12,544 bases of DNA from an uncultured Sutterella sp. (GCA_905213905.1 CAJMKD010000049.1:1-12544); one strand, 5' to 3'; shown: positions 5,518 to 12,267, counted from the stretch's first letter. Notes: generated by a model not told the origin, from the letters alone. Made by a program: numbers and translations.

Positions 5518-6043
5518 CCTCAGAAAACCCACGCGCCTCACGACTCGCATTGAAAAGGCAACCCTAGTCGCAATCGAACTGCTCCATCCGAACCTGGAGC
5601 ATGAGCTTGCACCGATTTCTTCGCGGCAGCTGCTCGACAGCGTGCAGCACAGCATGCCCAACGACCAGGTCACCGAAAGTGAACTGTTGATCGCAATGAA
5701 CAAGCTCCATCAGAAAGGCCACTTGGCGGAGTTGCAGATTCAGGCCGCACCCGAAGACGGCAGTCTCGTCTTCATTGTGCGGGGCAGCGGCTACGCCGAG
5801 CGCTCCCGCGGCTACAAACAATCGTGGCGCAGGAAGTACACGGCCTATGGGCTCAAGTACACCTTTGCGTTTTTGACCCCGGAACAGGCGGAGCTCGTGC
5901 AACGGCTGCATAGCGCGAACCTTGCTCGCTGCAAGGCCGCTATCGCCCGTGACGCCAACGCCAAGTTGGCCGCTGCGGTGCAGCCCGTGGAAGACGCGGC
6001 CACGCAGGCCTTGAAGTCCGCCGTGATGGCGATCGGAGGTTGA
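5507..6043 (+). CDS. Unknown 178-aa protein in the replication-partition operon
   Basis: I do not recognise this family. It begins 11 bp inside the DnaC-like gene with AGGAAGG upstream, and ends just before parA, so it belongs to the operon. The N-terminal part has short helices (residues about 15-75) and 'SELLIAMNKLHQKGHLAEL' resembles the recognition part of a winged helix; 'LVFIVRG' could be its wing. A basic Tyr/Arg stretch follows ('GYAERSRGYKQSWRRKYTAYG'), then an Ala-rich helical tail. No signal peptide or membrane segment. A DNA-binding accessory role in replication or partition is plausible but unproven. Confidence 0.7.
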   Translation: MTNSLRKPTRLTTRIEKATLVAIELLHPNLEHELAPISSRQLLDSVQHSMPNDQVTESELLIAMNKLHQKGHLAELQIQAAPEDGSLVFIVRGSGYAERSRGYKQSWRRKYTAYGLKYTFAFLTPEQAELVQRLHSANLARCKAAIARDANAKLAAAVQPVEDAATQALKSAVMAIGG

Positions 6044-6044
6044 G

Positions 6045-6869
6045 ATGAAGAGACTCGCGATCATGAATGAGAAGGGCGGTGTCGGAAAGTCCATGGTGGC
6101 CTGCCAGTTCGCCTTTTATGCTGCGCTCAAGCGCGGGCTGCGCGTCCTGGTGCTCGACTTCGACCAACAGGGGAACACGACCAACACGCTCACGCATTCG
6201 GGCAAATGCTGCGTCGCTACGGTTTCGACCGGAAAGCTCCTTGTGAACGCGGAAGTCCCGAGCGCTGAAGAGCTTGATGCGCCCTTCGTGTTGATGCCTG
6301 CGGACAACTACTTGGTGCAGCTTGAACGCACGGGCGTAACAAATCACCAGACGTTCATTTTGAACCTCAACAACGCCTTGGAGACGCTCGACGACCAGTT
6401 CGATCTCTGCGTCATCGATACCAACCCGTCGCCTGACGTACGGGCTACGGCTGCGATGGCAAACGCCACGCACGTTCTTGCCCCGTTGGAACTGAAACAG
6501 GAGTCGCTCGACGGCGTTTTCGAGCTCCTCAACAAAGTGCGCGGTGTGCAGGAGAGCTTGAACCCGGAGCTGCAGCTTTTGGGATTGCTGCCGAACTTGG
6601 TCGAAAAGAAGCCCTACCAAATTGCCGGGCTCAATGCACTTCTCACTGGAGCCGGGAAATTCCTTTTCATGCTGCCGAGCGGCAAGCCTGCGGCGATTCC
6701 CAATGCAGCGGCCATTGCCGAGGCTCAAGGGGACGGTCGACCGCTATGGGAAGGCCCGCGCACGAAGGTGGAGCGCGTGTCGGGTATTTGTCGACAGGTG
6801 TGGGAAGCCATGGCCGACCAAATGGGGCTTGAAAACCGAGCCGAACAACAACCGCAGGAGAAAGCGTGA
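6045..6869 (+). CDS. parA: ParA-family partition ATPase
   Basis: A 274-aa protein with the deviant Walker A KGGVGKS at 10-16, the A' region DFDQQGNTT at 38-46, and Walker B VIDTNPSP at 123-130. ParA/IncC ATPases bind DNA non-specifically when loaded with ATP and move ParB-bound plasmids. The protein starts directly with the ATPase domain and has no N-terminal helix-turn-helix extension, so it is unlikely to be a site-specific repressor of its own operon as in type Ia systems. The ATG has GGAGG 5 nt upstream. Its stop overlaps the parB start by one base (GTGATG). Confidence 0.92.
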   Translation: MKRLAIMNEKGGVGKSMVACQFAFYAALKRGLRVLVLDFDQQGNTTNTLTHSGKCCVATVSTGKLLVNAEVPSAEELDAPFVLMPADNYLVQLERTGVTNHQTFILNLNNALETLDDQFDLCVIDTNPSPDVRATAAMANATHVLAPLELKQESLDGVFELLNKVRGVQESLNPELQLLGLLPNLVEKKPYQIAGLNALLTGAGKFLFMLPSGKPAAIPNAAAIAEAQGDGRPLWEGPRTKVERVSGICRQVWEAMADQMGLENRAEQQPQEKA

Positions 6870-7975
6870 TGGCACTGGACGTTTCAAGACTCAAGGCAAT
6901 GACGGAAGGTTATTCCTCGCTCGGACACCACCCCGGCAACAGCGTGTTGGAGATTGCGCTCGACAAAATCGAACGAGACGAGTCGCAGCCGCGAAAGAAC
7001 TTTGACGAGGACACGCTGCGCGACCTTGCTGAGTCCATTGAAGCCTATGGACTGCTGCAGCCCATCGTCGTTCGCAAAAAGCCGAACGCTCTGGACCGCT
7101 ACATCATCGTGGCGGGCGAACGCCGGTACCGAGCTTCACTGTTGCTCAAAGCCCGCACGATCAAGGCGGTGCTGCTTGAGACAAAAACCGACGACGCCGA
7201 GCTCGGCTACCTGCAGGTGATTGAAAACATCAAGCGCGACGCGCTTACGACAGCCGAACTCGCTGACTTCATCGCCGGTCGTATCGCCGCGAAGGAAACG
7301 GCCGTTTCGATCGGCAAGAAGTTGGGCATTTCCAAGCCGCAAATGACACGCTACGCAGCCTGGGCTGAGATGCCGGAGAGTATTCGTGAACTTGTTCGTT
7401 TGCAGAAAGTTCCTTCGATCAAGATCGCCTACGAGCTCTTTCGCAAGTGGAAAGAAACGCCGGAGGTCGTTGAGGCCGCCATTTCAGAGTCGGCGGATGA
7501 CTTTGAGTGGACGATGGCAGCGGTCAAGCGGATCGGCAGCGCACCGGAGGTCGAGGTGGTCGACATCGAGGCGGAAGAGCGTTTTGAGGCGGGACAAGAG
7601 CCGGATGGCGGAGAGACTCCTGAAGAGCCGCAAGTCGTCGAGACCAAGGACACGGAAGTGCAATGGGACGGCGGTGCGGACGAAGACGATGAACCGGTAG
7701 CTTCAGAGGGAGCAACCGATTTCGAGGAAGAGGGCGGCGTAGCAGAAGTGTCCTTTGAAGAAGCGGCCGTTGAAACGACCGACGCACGCTCGGCGAATAC
7801 ACGCCTCCCCCGCGTTGTGGTTTCGATTGATGGACGAGAAGCGGCTTTGATCCTCAAACACACGGCCGACGGTTTCGCGACGGTGAAGTTTCTTGATGGA
7901 GGCGATGTCGAGGTCGTTGACGTGGAGGTTGCGCGCGTGCGTTTGCTGAGGGTGGACGATGGACAAGACGAATGA
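6869..7975 (+). CDS. parB: ParB/KorB-family centromere-binding protein
   Basis: A 368-aa protein from ATG 6869; GTG 6866 is an equally possible start, with AGGAG upstream of both. The N-terminal ParB CTPase domain shows LLQPIVVRK (62-70), GERRYRAS (83-90) and ENIKRDALTTAE (119-130). A helix-turn-helix follows (SIGKKLGISKPQMTRY, 147-162). Residues about 225-305 are a long acidic linker. The C-terminal 'VVVSIDGREAALIL...ATVKFLDGG' (about 316-350) resembles the SH3-like dimer domain of KorB rather than the usual ParB leucine-zipper, so it may also repress transcription as KorB does. No canonical KorB site (TTTAGC-S-GCTAAA) was found; a different 13-bp palindrome of the same shape occurs nearby. 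It overlaps mobC by 17 bp. Confidence 0.88.
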   Translation: MALDVSRLKAMTEGYSSLGHHPGNSVLEIALDKIERDESQPRKNFDEDTLRDLAESIEAYGLLQPIVVRKKPNALDRYIIVAGERRYRASLLLKARTIKAVLLETKTDDAELGYLQVIENIKRDALTTAELADFIAGRIAAKETAVSIGKKLGISKPQMTRYAAWAEMPESIRELVRLQKVPSIKIAYELFRKWKETPEVVEAAISESADDFEWTMAAVKRIGSAPEVEVVDIEAEERFEAGQEPDGGETPEEPQVVETKDTEVQWDGGADEDDEPVASEGATDFEEEGGVAEVSFEEAAVETTDARSANTRLPRVVVSIDGREAALILKHTADGFATVKFLDGGDVEVVDVEVARVRLLRVDDGQDE

Positions 7976-8549
7976 CAGCGCCGTGCTTTCCCTTCGGCTT
8001 CAGGGGGCTGCCTTGGCGGAACTGACCGAACGTGCGCAATACGTGGGAAAGACGCGCTCTCGATTTGCGCGGGAGCTCGTCATGAAGGCGTTGGCGGTTC
8101 CCGCCCCAGCGAGAACGATCTTTCGGACGGTGGACGCGGAGGAACTGACGAAGCCATACGCGCTCAAGCTGCTGCTCAAAGAAAGCGAGAACGCCGCTCT
8201 CACGCGCATTTCGACCGCTCAAGGCATGAGTCGCCAGCAGCTTGTGATCGGTCTCATTCGAATGGCAGCTGCGTCGGAAGCACAGTTCACCAAAGACGAA
8301 ACGCAGACGCTCTATGCGGCGACCTGGGAGCTGCGCAAGATCGGCGTGAACATCAATCAGATTGCCCGACGCTTGAACGAGGAAGCCAAGGCCGGCCGAC
8401 TGCATGGAACGGAAGCAGCGCAGTTTCTCAAGCTTTCAACGGCACTGACGAACCGCATGGAGCATGTTGTCGGTAAGGTGGGCGACCTTATCAAAGCAAG
8501 CCGTGCTCGGTGCAAGCTCGTTGAAGTTGCAAGGGAGAACCAATCATGA
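7959..8549 (+). CDS. mobC: MobC-family relaxosome accessory protein
   Basis: A 196-aa protein. The C-terminal 'WELRKIGVNINQIARRLN' (123-140) is the hallmark of MobC proteins, which bind near oriT and help the relaxase open and nick the DNA. The N-terminus (about 9-45, 'VLSLRLQGAALAELTERA') looks like a ribbon-helix-helix domain, longer than in many MobC proteins. It overlaps parB by 17 bp and the next gene by 4 bp (ATGA). No relaxase is in the window, but the MOBP-like oriT candidate lies about 1.7 kb downstream, which fits. Confidence 0.8.
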   Translation: MDKTNDSAVLSLRLQGAALAELTERAQYVGKTRSRFARELVMKALAVPAPARTIFRTVDAEELTKPYALKLLLKESENAALTRISTAQGMSRQQLVIGLIRMAAASEAQFTKDETQTLYAATWELRKIGVNINQIARRLNEEAKAGRLHGTEAAQFLKLSTALTNRMEHVVGKVGDLIKASRARCKLVEVARENQS

Positions 8550-8911
8550 AAAGAGAAGCATTGCTTGCGCTTGCCGCCGGCTTTCGAGAATCCAATCCGA
8601 AGCTTGCCGAGCATGGATTCGTGACGATCTACAAAGGGACGGTGACCGGGTGGAAACGGACGCTGAATCGCCCCGGGACGGAGGTTCCGGGAGCCTACGC
8701 AGTGGGAGCGGACGCGAGCATTTTCCGCGCTTGCGGTGGGGATGAGGAGCACGGAGCGCATGCGTTTCTTCTTGCTACCGGTGAATGCTTGCACGCGGAC
8801 GATGAAAGCTCAGAATGCTCGCAAGCATGCAGCGAATGCTCGGAGCATCGCTCGAATTATTGTGGAGCATCAATTCAAGCCAACGGCCTTGACAATGCAA
8901 GCAGCCGCTAG
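8546..8911 (+). CDS. ArdR-like (antirestriction-associated) small protein
   Basis: A 121-aa protein sharing an ATGA overlap with mobC. Residues about 25-75 fit the pattern I recall for plasmid and ICE proteins annotated as ArdR: 'GFVTIYKGTVTGWKRTL', then P...PG..AV, an aromatic, A.GGD and GA. This pattern match is from memory and could not be tested. ArdR-type genes are found in transfer and leading regions; their biochemical role is unclear. The C-terminal tail (about 85-105) is odd: short repeats of Ser-Glu-Cys and Ser-Glu-His, with five cysteines. The DNA for that tail carries the ATGCTC/GAGCAT repeats, so its composition may reflect DNA-level function. The last gene before a terminator. 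Confidence 0.55.
   Translation: MKREALLALAAGFRESNPKLAEHGFVTIYKGTVTGWKRTLNRPGTEVPGAYAVGADASIFRACGGDEEHGAHAFLLATGECLHADDESSECSQACSECSEHRSNYCGASIQANGLDNASSR
8813..8870. repeat. ATGCTC/GAGCAT direct and inverted repeats (possible centromere or iterons)
   Basis: GAATGCTCG occurs at 8813-8821 and 8834-8842, a 21-bp period equal to two helical turns. The second copy is part of a perfect 13-bp palindrome ATGCTC-G-GAGCAT (8836-8848); another GAGCAT is at 8865-8870, and more are at 8460, 8609 and 8716. The copies fall in different reading frames, which argues for a DNA signal. The 6-1-6 layout with a central G matches the shape of KorB operators. It is related to the cluster at 3687-4055. Confidence 0.5.
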
Positions 8912-8929
8912 GCATACTTCGAACCAAGT

Positions 8930-8968
8930 CCTCCGTGAAAGCGACGGAGGCCGGGCCTGAGAAACCCG
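8930..8968 (+). ncRNA. Two stem-loops after the ardR-like gene (3' end structure)
   Basis: CCTCCGT (8930-8936) and ACGGAGG (8944-8950) form a 7-bp hairpin with loop GAAAGCG. Directly after, CGGG (8952-8955) and CCCG (8965-8968) enclose the loop CCTGAGAAA. The same 9-nt loop recurs in the rha leader at 9162-9170. Together with the terminator that follows, this makes a compact structured RNA of about 80 nt that may be a small RNA or a 3' UTR element. Confidence 0.45.
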
Positions 8969-8976
8969 AAATCACA

Positions 8977-9010
8977 GGCACTTGAGTGCCGCGTGTTTTG
9001 CGGCATTTTT
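8977..9010 (+). terminator. Intrinsic terminator with an overlapping alternative hairpin
   Basis: TGCCGC (8987-8992), loop GTGTTTT, GCGGCA (9000-9005) and TTTTT form an intrinsic terminator about 76 nt after the ardR-like stop. An upstream hairpin, GGCACT (8977-8982) and AGTGCC (8985-8990), shares bases 8987-8990 with the terminator arm, so the two cannot both form. The overlap could allow attenuation, but it may be incidental. Confidence 0.85.
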
Positions 9011-9025
9011 GTTTGCTTTCGACGA

Positions 9026-9196
9026 GCTCCCCAATTTTGGGGACTTCGATAACTGCGAACACTTGGGTGCAGTCTCCACTTATGGGAGAGGCGCGCGGTT
9101 CCGCTTCGGCGGGGCCGTCCCTGTGAACGGTTTTCTCAACCCGCGTTGCCTCGCCCACCCGCCTGAGAAACGGGCACGAGGTTCATCATTCACAGG
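9026..9196 (+). ncRNA. Structured leader RNA upstream of the Rha gene
   Basis: Four structures fill the space before rha. TCCCCAA/TTGGGGA form a hairpin near 9029-9046. GCGGTTCCGC (9095-9104), a TTCG tetraloop and GCGGGGCCGT (9109-9118) make a 10-bp stem with G-U pairs. CCTCG (9149-9153) and CGAGG (9177-9181) enclose CCCG (9158-9161), the loop CCTGAGAAA (9162-9170) and CGGG (9171-9174). An outer stem, CCTGTGAA (9120-9127) and TTCACAGG (9189-9196), takes in the first bases of the AGGAG ribosome binding site. TTTCTCA (9132-9138) can also pair with the loop. This suggests translational control of rha; I do not recognise it as a known riboswitch. Confidence 0.5.
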
Positions 9197-9204
9197 AGAC
9201 TGCC

Positions 9205-9888
9205 ATGCTTAAAGTGGTTAACCAAGGCACGCATGTGCCGGTTGTTGACGTTGTCGATGGCGTTGCTACGGTCGAATCGACAAATATCGCAGAAGTTTTT
9301 GAGAAGCGACACGATCACGTCCTACGCGATATAGAAAACATTCTGATTTCGCTACCGAGCGAGCGACGCGATAACTTCATTGAAATTCAGCTCGATCGCA
9401 TCAATAACTTCGGTGCGACAGTTCAGTCTAAGGCCTATCGCCTTACACGCGACGGTTTCACGTTTCTTGTCATGGGCTACACCGGCGAGAAAGCCGCAAG
9501 ATTCAAGTGGGCCTACATCGACGAATTCAACCGGCAGCAGACTCTTCTTGAAAGCAAGGCCCTACCTCCGACGCAATCTGAGCGAACTATGTTCGCGGGA
9601 GATTCGCTTGCTGAAAACGTGCTACGAGGGCTCTCCGGCCAAATGGACTCGGAGACCGTGGGCGACATGCTCGTGACCATCGGCACGGTGCTGCAGGTTG
9701 TCGGTACCATTCAAAAGGTGCCCGCGTCGGGACCGCAGCTGCAGGCTGCACTCAACGCGTTTCAGCAGGCGCTTGAGGAATCTTGTGATGCTGATGAGTT
9801 GGAAAAGCAGCGCCGCCGCAGCCTCAAGGCGCGCAATGCAGCCAGGGCACGTTGGGATCGTATTCGCCAGGGAGGTGCCGAATGTTGA
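9205..9888 (+). CDS. Rha-family phage-type regulatory protein
   Basis: A 227-aa protein. The N-terminal 'TVESTNIAEVFEKRHDHVLRDI' and 'YRLTRDGFTFLVMGYTGEKAARFKWAYIDEFN' are the two conserved blocks of the Rha (pRha) domain found in temperate phages. Rha proteins are putative regulators whose DNA target is poorly known. The C-terminal part (about 130-227) is a separate helical region, ending in a basic 'RRRSLKARNAARARWDRIR' that may bind DNA. The ATG has AGGAG 6 nt upstream, within a predicted RNA stem. It overlaps the next gene by 7 bp, so the two form an operon. Confidence 0.85.
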   Translation: MLKVVNQGTHVPVVDVVDGVATVESTNIAEVFEKRHDHVLRDIENILISLPSERRDNFIEIQLDRINNFGATVQSKAYRLTRDGFTFLVMGYTGEKAARFKWAYIDEFNRQQTLLESKALPPTQSERTMFAGDSLAENVLRGLSGQMDSETVGDMLVTIGTVLQVVGTIQKVPASGPQLQAALNAFQQALEESCDADELEKQRRRSLKARNAARARWDRIRQGGAEC

Positions 9889-10220
9889 GAGCTGAAATCA
9901 CCAACCTTCCGATGTTCGACGAGTACGCCTTCATCGAGCAGCATGGCCGTGAACTCACGAGCGACGAGCTCGAAGTGCTTTCGGAGCGAATCGACAACCT
10001 GGATCGACATATCATCGCCTTCAACGACGCTACGATCGACATGCTGCATCGCGCCATTTCTGACCAGGCCTTCGAAGAGGGCAGCGTCGTGGCGGCCAAT
10101 CTCCTTGAACTGCTCGCGGGCATGCAGCGGTACGTGTACCGAGCTCGCGAAGCGCTCGCAGAATGCACGACGGACGAGACGCCGTCGGAGTTGGAGTTCT
10201 CCTTTTTGAGCGACACGTGA
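9882..10220 (+). CDS. Unknown 112-aa acidic protein beside oriT
   Basis: I do not recognise this family. The protein is acidic and mostly helical, with 'SDELEVLSERIDNLDRHIIAFNDATIDML' giving a likely coiled coil, and it has no signal peptide or membrane segment. The ATG at 9882 has GGAGG 6 nt upstream and overlaps rha by 7 bp. It ends just before a strong terminator. If the proposed oriT is right, this is the first gene to enter a recipient, so an early-establishment or plasmid-maintenance role is a reasonable guess only. Confidence 0.72.
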   Translation: MLRAEITNLPMFDEYAFIEQHGRELTSDELEVLSERIDNLDRHIIAFNDATIDMLHRAISDQAFEEGSVVAANLLELLAGMQRYVYRAREALAECTTDETPSELEFSFLSDT

Positions 10221-10228
10221 GCTCCCTG

Positions 10229-10252
10229 AAAAGTTTCCTCGGGAAACTTTTT
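10229..10252 (+). terminator. Intrinsic terminator after the rha operon
   Basis: AAAAGTTTCC (10229-10238), a 3-nt loop, and GGAAACTTTT (10242-10251) followed by a further T form a 10-bp perfect hairpin with a T-run, just 8 nt after the stop codon. The A-rich left arm means it could also work for leftward transcription. Confidence 0.88.
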
Positions 10253-10273
10253 GATGGTCCTCAGAGGGGTGAG

Positions 10274-10352
10274 GGTGGTTGTGGTGGCTAGGGCAGGATC
10301 GCGAACTTGGGGCGAAACGTATACACGTTCGCCCAAGTTCGCCACAACCACC
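10274..10352 (-). other. oriT: Candidate oriT with MOBP/RP4-like nic site on the bottom strand
   Basis: A long inverted repeat, GCGAACTTGGG (10301-10311) and CCCAAGTTCGC (10332-10342), continues inward as CGAA/TTCG and CGT/ACG around an ATAC loop, with two single-base bulges. On the bottom strand the repeat ends ...AAGTTCGC and is followed at once by GATCCTGCCC (10300-10291). RP4 has the same plan: an inverted repeat ending TTCAC, then CTATCCTG|CCC. The predicted nick is between G (10294) and C (10293), 7 nt from the repeat versus 8 in RP4. The base before ATCCTG is G rather than the consensus pyrimidine. A second repeat, GGTGGTTGTGG (10274-10284) and CCACAACCACC (10342-10352), encloses the whole site. 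A mobC gene and T4SS genes in the same window support it. The relaxase is outside the window. Confidence 0.75.
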
Positions 10353-10381
10353 GCCGTAGGCGGTCGAGCCTTTCGGGCTCG
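10350..10381. repeat. Two adjacent short hairpins next to oriT
   Basis: ACCGCC (10350-10355), loop GTA, GGCGGT (10359-10364) is followed directly by CGAGCC (10365-10370), loop TTTCG, GGCTCG (10376-10381). No T-run follows, so they are not a typical terminator. They sit on the trailing side of the proposed nick and may be part of the relaxosome site, or the leader of the next gene. The rest of the gap to 10440 shows no clear promoter that I would defend. Confidence 0.5.
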
Positions 10382-10440
10382 GGGTTCAGGAGTCTCTGTT
10401 CTTTGCTCGGTAAAATTGCATACCGGGTTCACTAATCAGC

Positions 10441-12267
10441 ATGGACTGCTCAATGTTTTCGACTTATTCAAGCCGCGTTGCCGAACTTCTTCAAAAGATT
10501 GAATCCGGTGAGATTGCGCTTCCAGATCTGCAGCGCCCGTTTGTTTGGGAAGATGCGAAGGTTCGCAATTTGCTCGATTCGATGAACAAGGGATTTCCTG
10601 TTGGCTACGTCATGCTCTGGGATTTTCCCGACGATTACGATGCCAAACCTCGATCTTCTGCCATTGCCAAGTCCGGCACTCGATCTGTCCGAAGTCTTCT
10701 GATTGACGGACAACAGCGTCTAACGGCGTTGTTATCGGCTATGGACGGCATCGTCGTCAAAGACAAGGATTACAGGGACCGTCGTATTCGTATTAGCTTC
10801 AACCCACTTGCCAAAGCTGATGATGGGAAGCAGATCGGTCAGTTTGAAGTGTGGACCAGCGCTACGGAAAAGGATCCGGAGTGGGTGAGTGACATTACCG
10901 AAGTCTATAAACTTGCGGCGGAAAATCCGACGACCGGCGTCTTTATGTTCTGCCAGGCATACTATTCGGCCGTGAATGCCTCGCATGAAAAGAAGGGACT
11001 AGCGTTGCTGACAACGGAAGAGCAGCCAGTCGTCTACAACAACATCAATAAGCTCTTGGGCTTGCGTAACTATAACCTGCCGGTCGTATCGATTGACCGA
11101 ACGGCCTCAGAGGAAGACGTTGCAGAAATCTTTGTTCGAGTGAATTCTGGCGGTCAGAAGCTACTGGAGAAAAACTTCATCGAAACGTTGCTTGCTGTCT
11201 ACGACAATGACATTCACTGGAAGATTTCGCAATTCTGTGAATCGGCTCGAGTGCCGAAGGATAAGTCGGCGTACAACCATATTATCAAACCGGAACCCTC
11301 ACATCTGATTCGCGCTGCAGTTGCGCTCGGATTCGATCGCGCGCGTCTGAAGTACGCTTACATGCTTATGCGCGGTCGCGATTTGACGACAGGCAAGACG
11401 ACAAAGAAGACGCAAGAAGAGAATTTGACAAAATTTCGTGATGCCATGGAAAAGGTTACGAACCTGAACAACTGGCACGAATTCCTCAATCTCTTCCCGG
11501 CTGCCGGTTACATCAATGAATCGCTGATCTCTTCCGACAACGCGGTCATTTACAGCTACGCGCTCTACCTTCTTGGCAAGTATAAGTTTGGCATTTCAGC
11601 CAACAAGTTACGCCACGCGCTCACTCGGTACATTTTCACTGTGACGGTCAATGCTACTTACAGCGGTTCATCCGAAACCATGTTTGAGGGACAGCTTGCC
11701 GAACTCAAAAATTGCAGCACGCCAGAAGACTTCCTTGCGTACATTGACGGATTCATAGCGACGCGCTTCACAGAGAGCTATTTTGAAATTACCTTGCCGG
11801 ACGAGCTTAAGACTTCGTCAACGCAGGCTCCGACATGGTGTGCTTTTGTCGCCTCGCAGATCGTACTTGGTGCTCAGGTTTGGCTCGGTACGAGCACTGT
11901 TGCGACGTTGCTGGCGGTAGGTTCCTCTGGTTCGAAGCGCGCCTTCGACAAGCACCACATCTTCCCGAAAAACTACCTCAATTCGATCGGCATTGATAAG
12001 AAGGTCGACTGCAATCAGGTCGCGAACTTTGTATTCATTGATTATCAGTCAAACATCAAAATTTCGGATAGAGCGCCGGCCGAATATTTGCTCGAGTATC
12101 GCAATCGGCTCGGCGAGAAAGCGTTTGTTGAATCTTGCGAAATGAATGCAATTCCATCAGCCATCGAAAACATGACTTATGAGGACTTTCTGAAAGCTCG
12201 ACGCGTTCTGATGGCGCAGATGATCAAAGCGGCATATTTGAAGCTTGCTGGGAAAGCTGAGTTGTGA
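10441..12267 (+). CDS. DUF262-HNH (GmrSD-like) defence nuclease
   Basis: A 608-aa protein. The N-terminal DUF262 domain shows 'PDLQRPFVWE' (28-37) and the key 'LIDGQQRLT' (87-95), the ParB/Srx-like motif that binds or hydrolyses nucleotide in GmrS-type proteins. The C-terminal part has an HNH-like nuclease motif: 'KHHIFPKNYL' (504-513), then 'VANFVFIDYQSNIKISDRAP' with Asn538. Fused DUF262-HNH proteins are type IV restriction-like systems (GmrSD, BrxU), which cut modified phage DNA. Start ATG 10441 is used; ATG 10453 is also possible, and neither has a clear ribosome binding site. It stands alone on the trailing side of oriT, with more A/T at third codon positions than its neighbours, suggesting separate acquisition as cargo. 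Confidence 0.85.
   Translation: MDCSMFSTYSSRVAELLQKIESGEIALPDLQRPFVWEDAKVRNLLDSMNKGFPVGYVMLWDFPDDYDAKPRSSAIAKSGTRSVRSLLIDGQQRLTALLSAMDGIVVKDKDYRDRRIRISFNPLAKADDGKQIGQFEVWTSATEKDPEWVSDITEVYKLAAENPTTGVFMFCQAYYSAVNASHEKKGLALLTTEEQPVVYNNINKLLGLRNYNLPVVSIDRTASEEDVAEIFVRVNSGGQKLLEKNFIETLLAVYDNDIHWKISQFCESARVPKDKSAYNHIIKPEPSHLIRAAVALGFDRARLKYAYMLMRGRDLTTGKTTKKTQEENLTKFRDAMEKVTNLNNWHEFLNLFPAAGYINESLISSDNAVIYSYALYLLGKYKFGISANKLRHALTRYIFTVTVNATYSGSSETMFEGQLAELKNCSTPEDFLAYIDGFIATRFTESYFEITLPDELKTSSTQAPTWCAFVASQIVLGAQVWLGTSTVATLLAVGSSGSKRAFDKHHIFPKNYLNSIGIDKKVDCNQVANFVFIDYQSNIKISDRAPAEYLLEYRNRLGEKAFVESCEMNAIPSAIENMTYEDFLKARRVLMAQMIKAAYLKLAGKAEL

Noticed and set aside
5581..5600. GCTCCA/TGGAGC inverted repeat beside GAGCAT.
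   Set aside because: Short arms in a coding region and no other copies nearby; likely chance.
7429..7863. A 144-codon antisense frame opposite the ParB linker.
   Set aside because: Its composition is the complement of the acidic linker (Ser/Thr/Pro-rich), and the sense strand is clearly KorB-like ParB.
8956..8964. CTGAGA within the repeated loop suggested a TPP (thiamine) riboswitch.
   Set aside because: The other conserved TPP segments and a thiamine gene are absent; only six bases match, and they are in a hairpin loop.
8982..9212. A 76-codon open frame across the structured region before rha.
   Set aside because: It has no ribosome binding site, spans the terminator and leader hairpins, and reads into rha in another frame.
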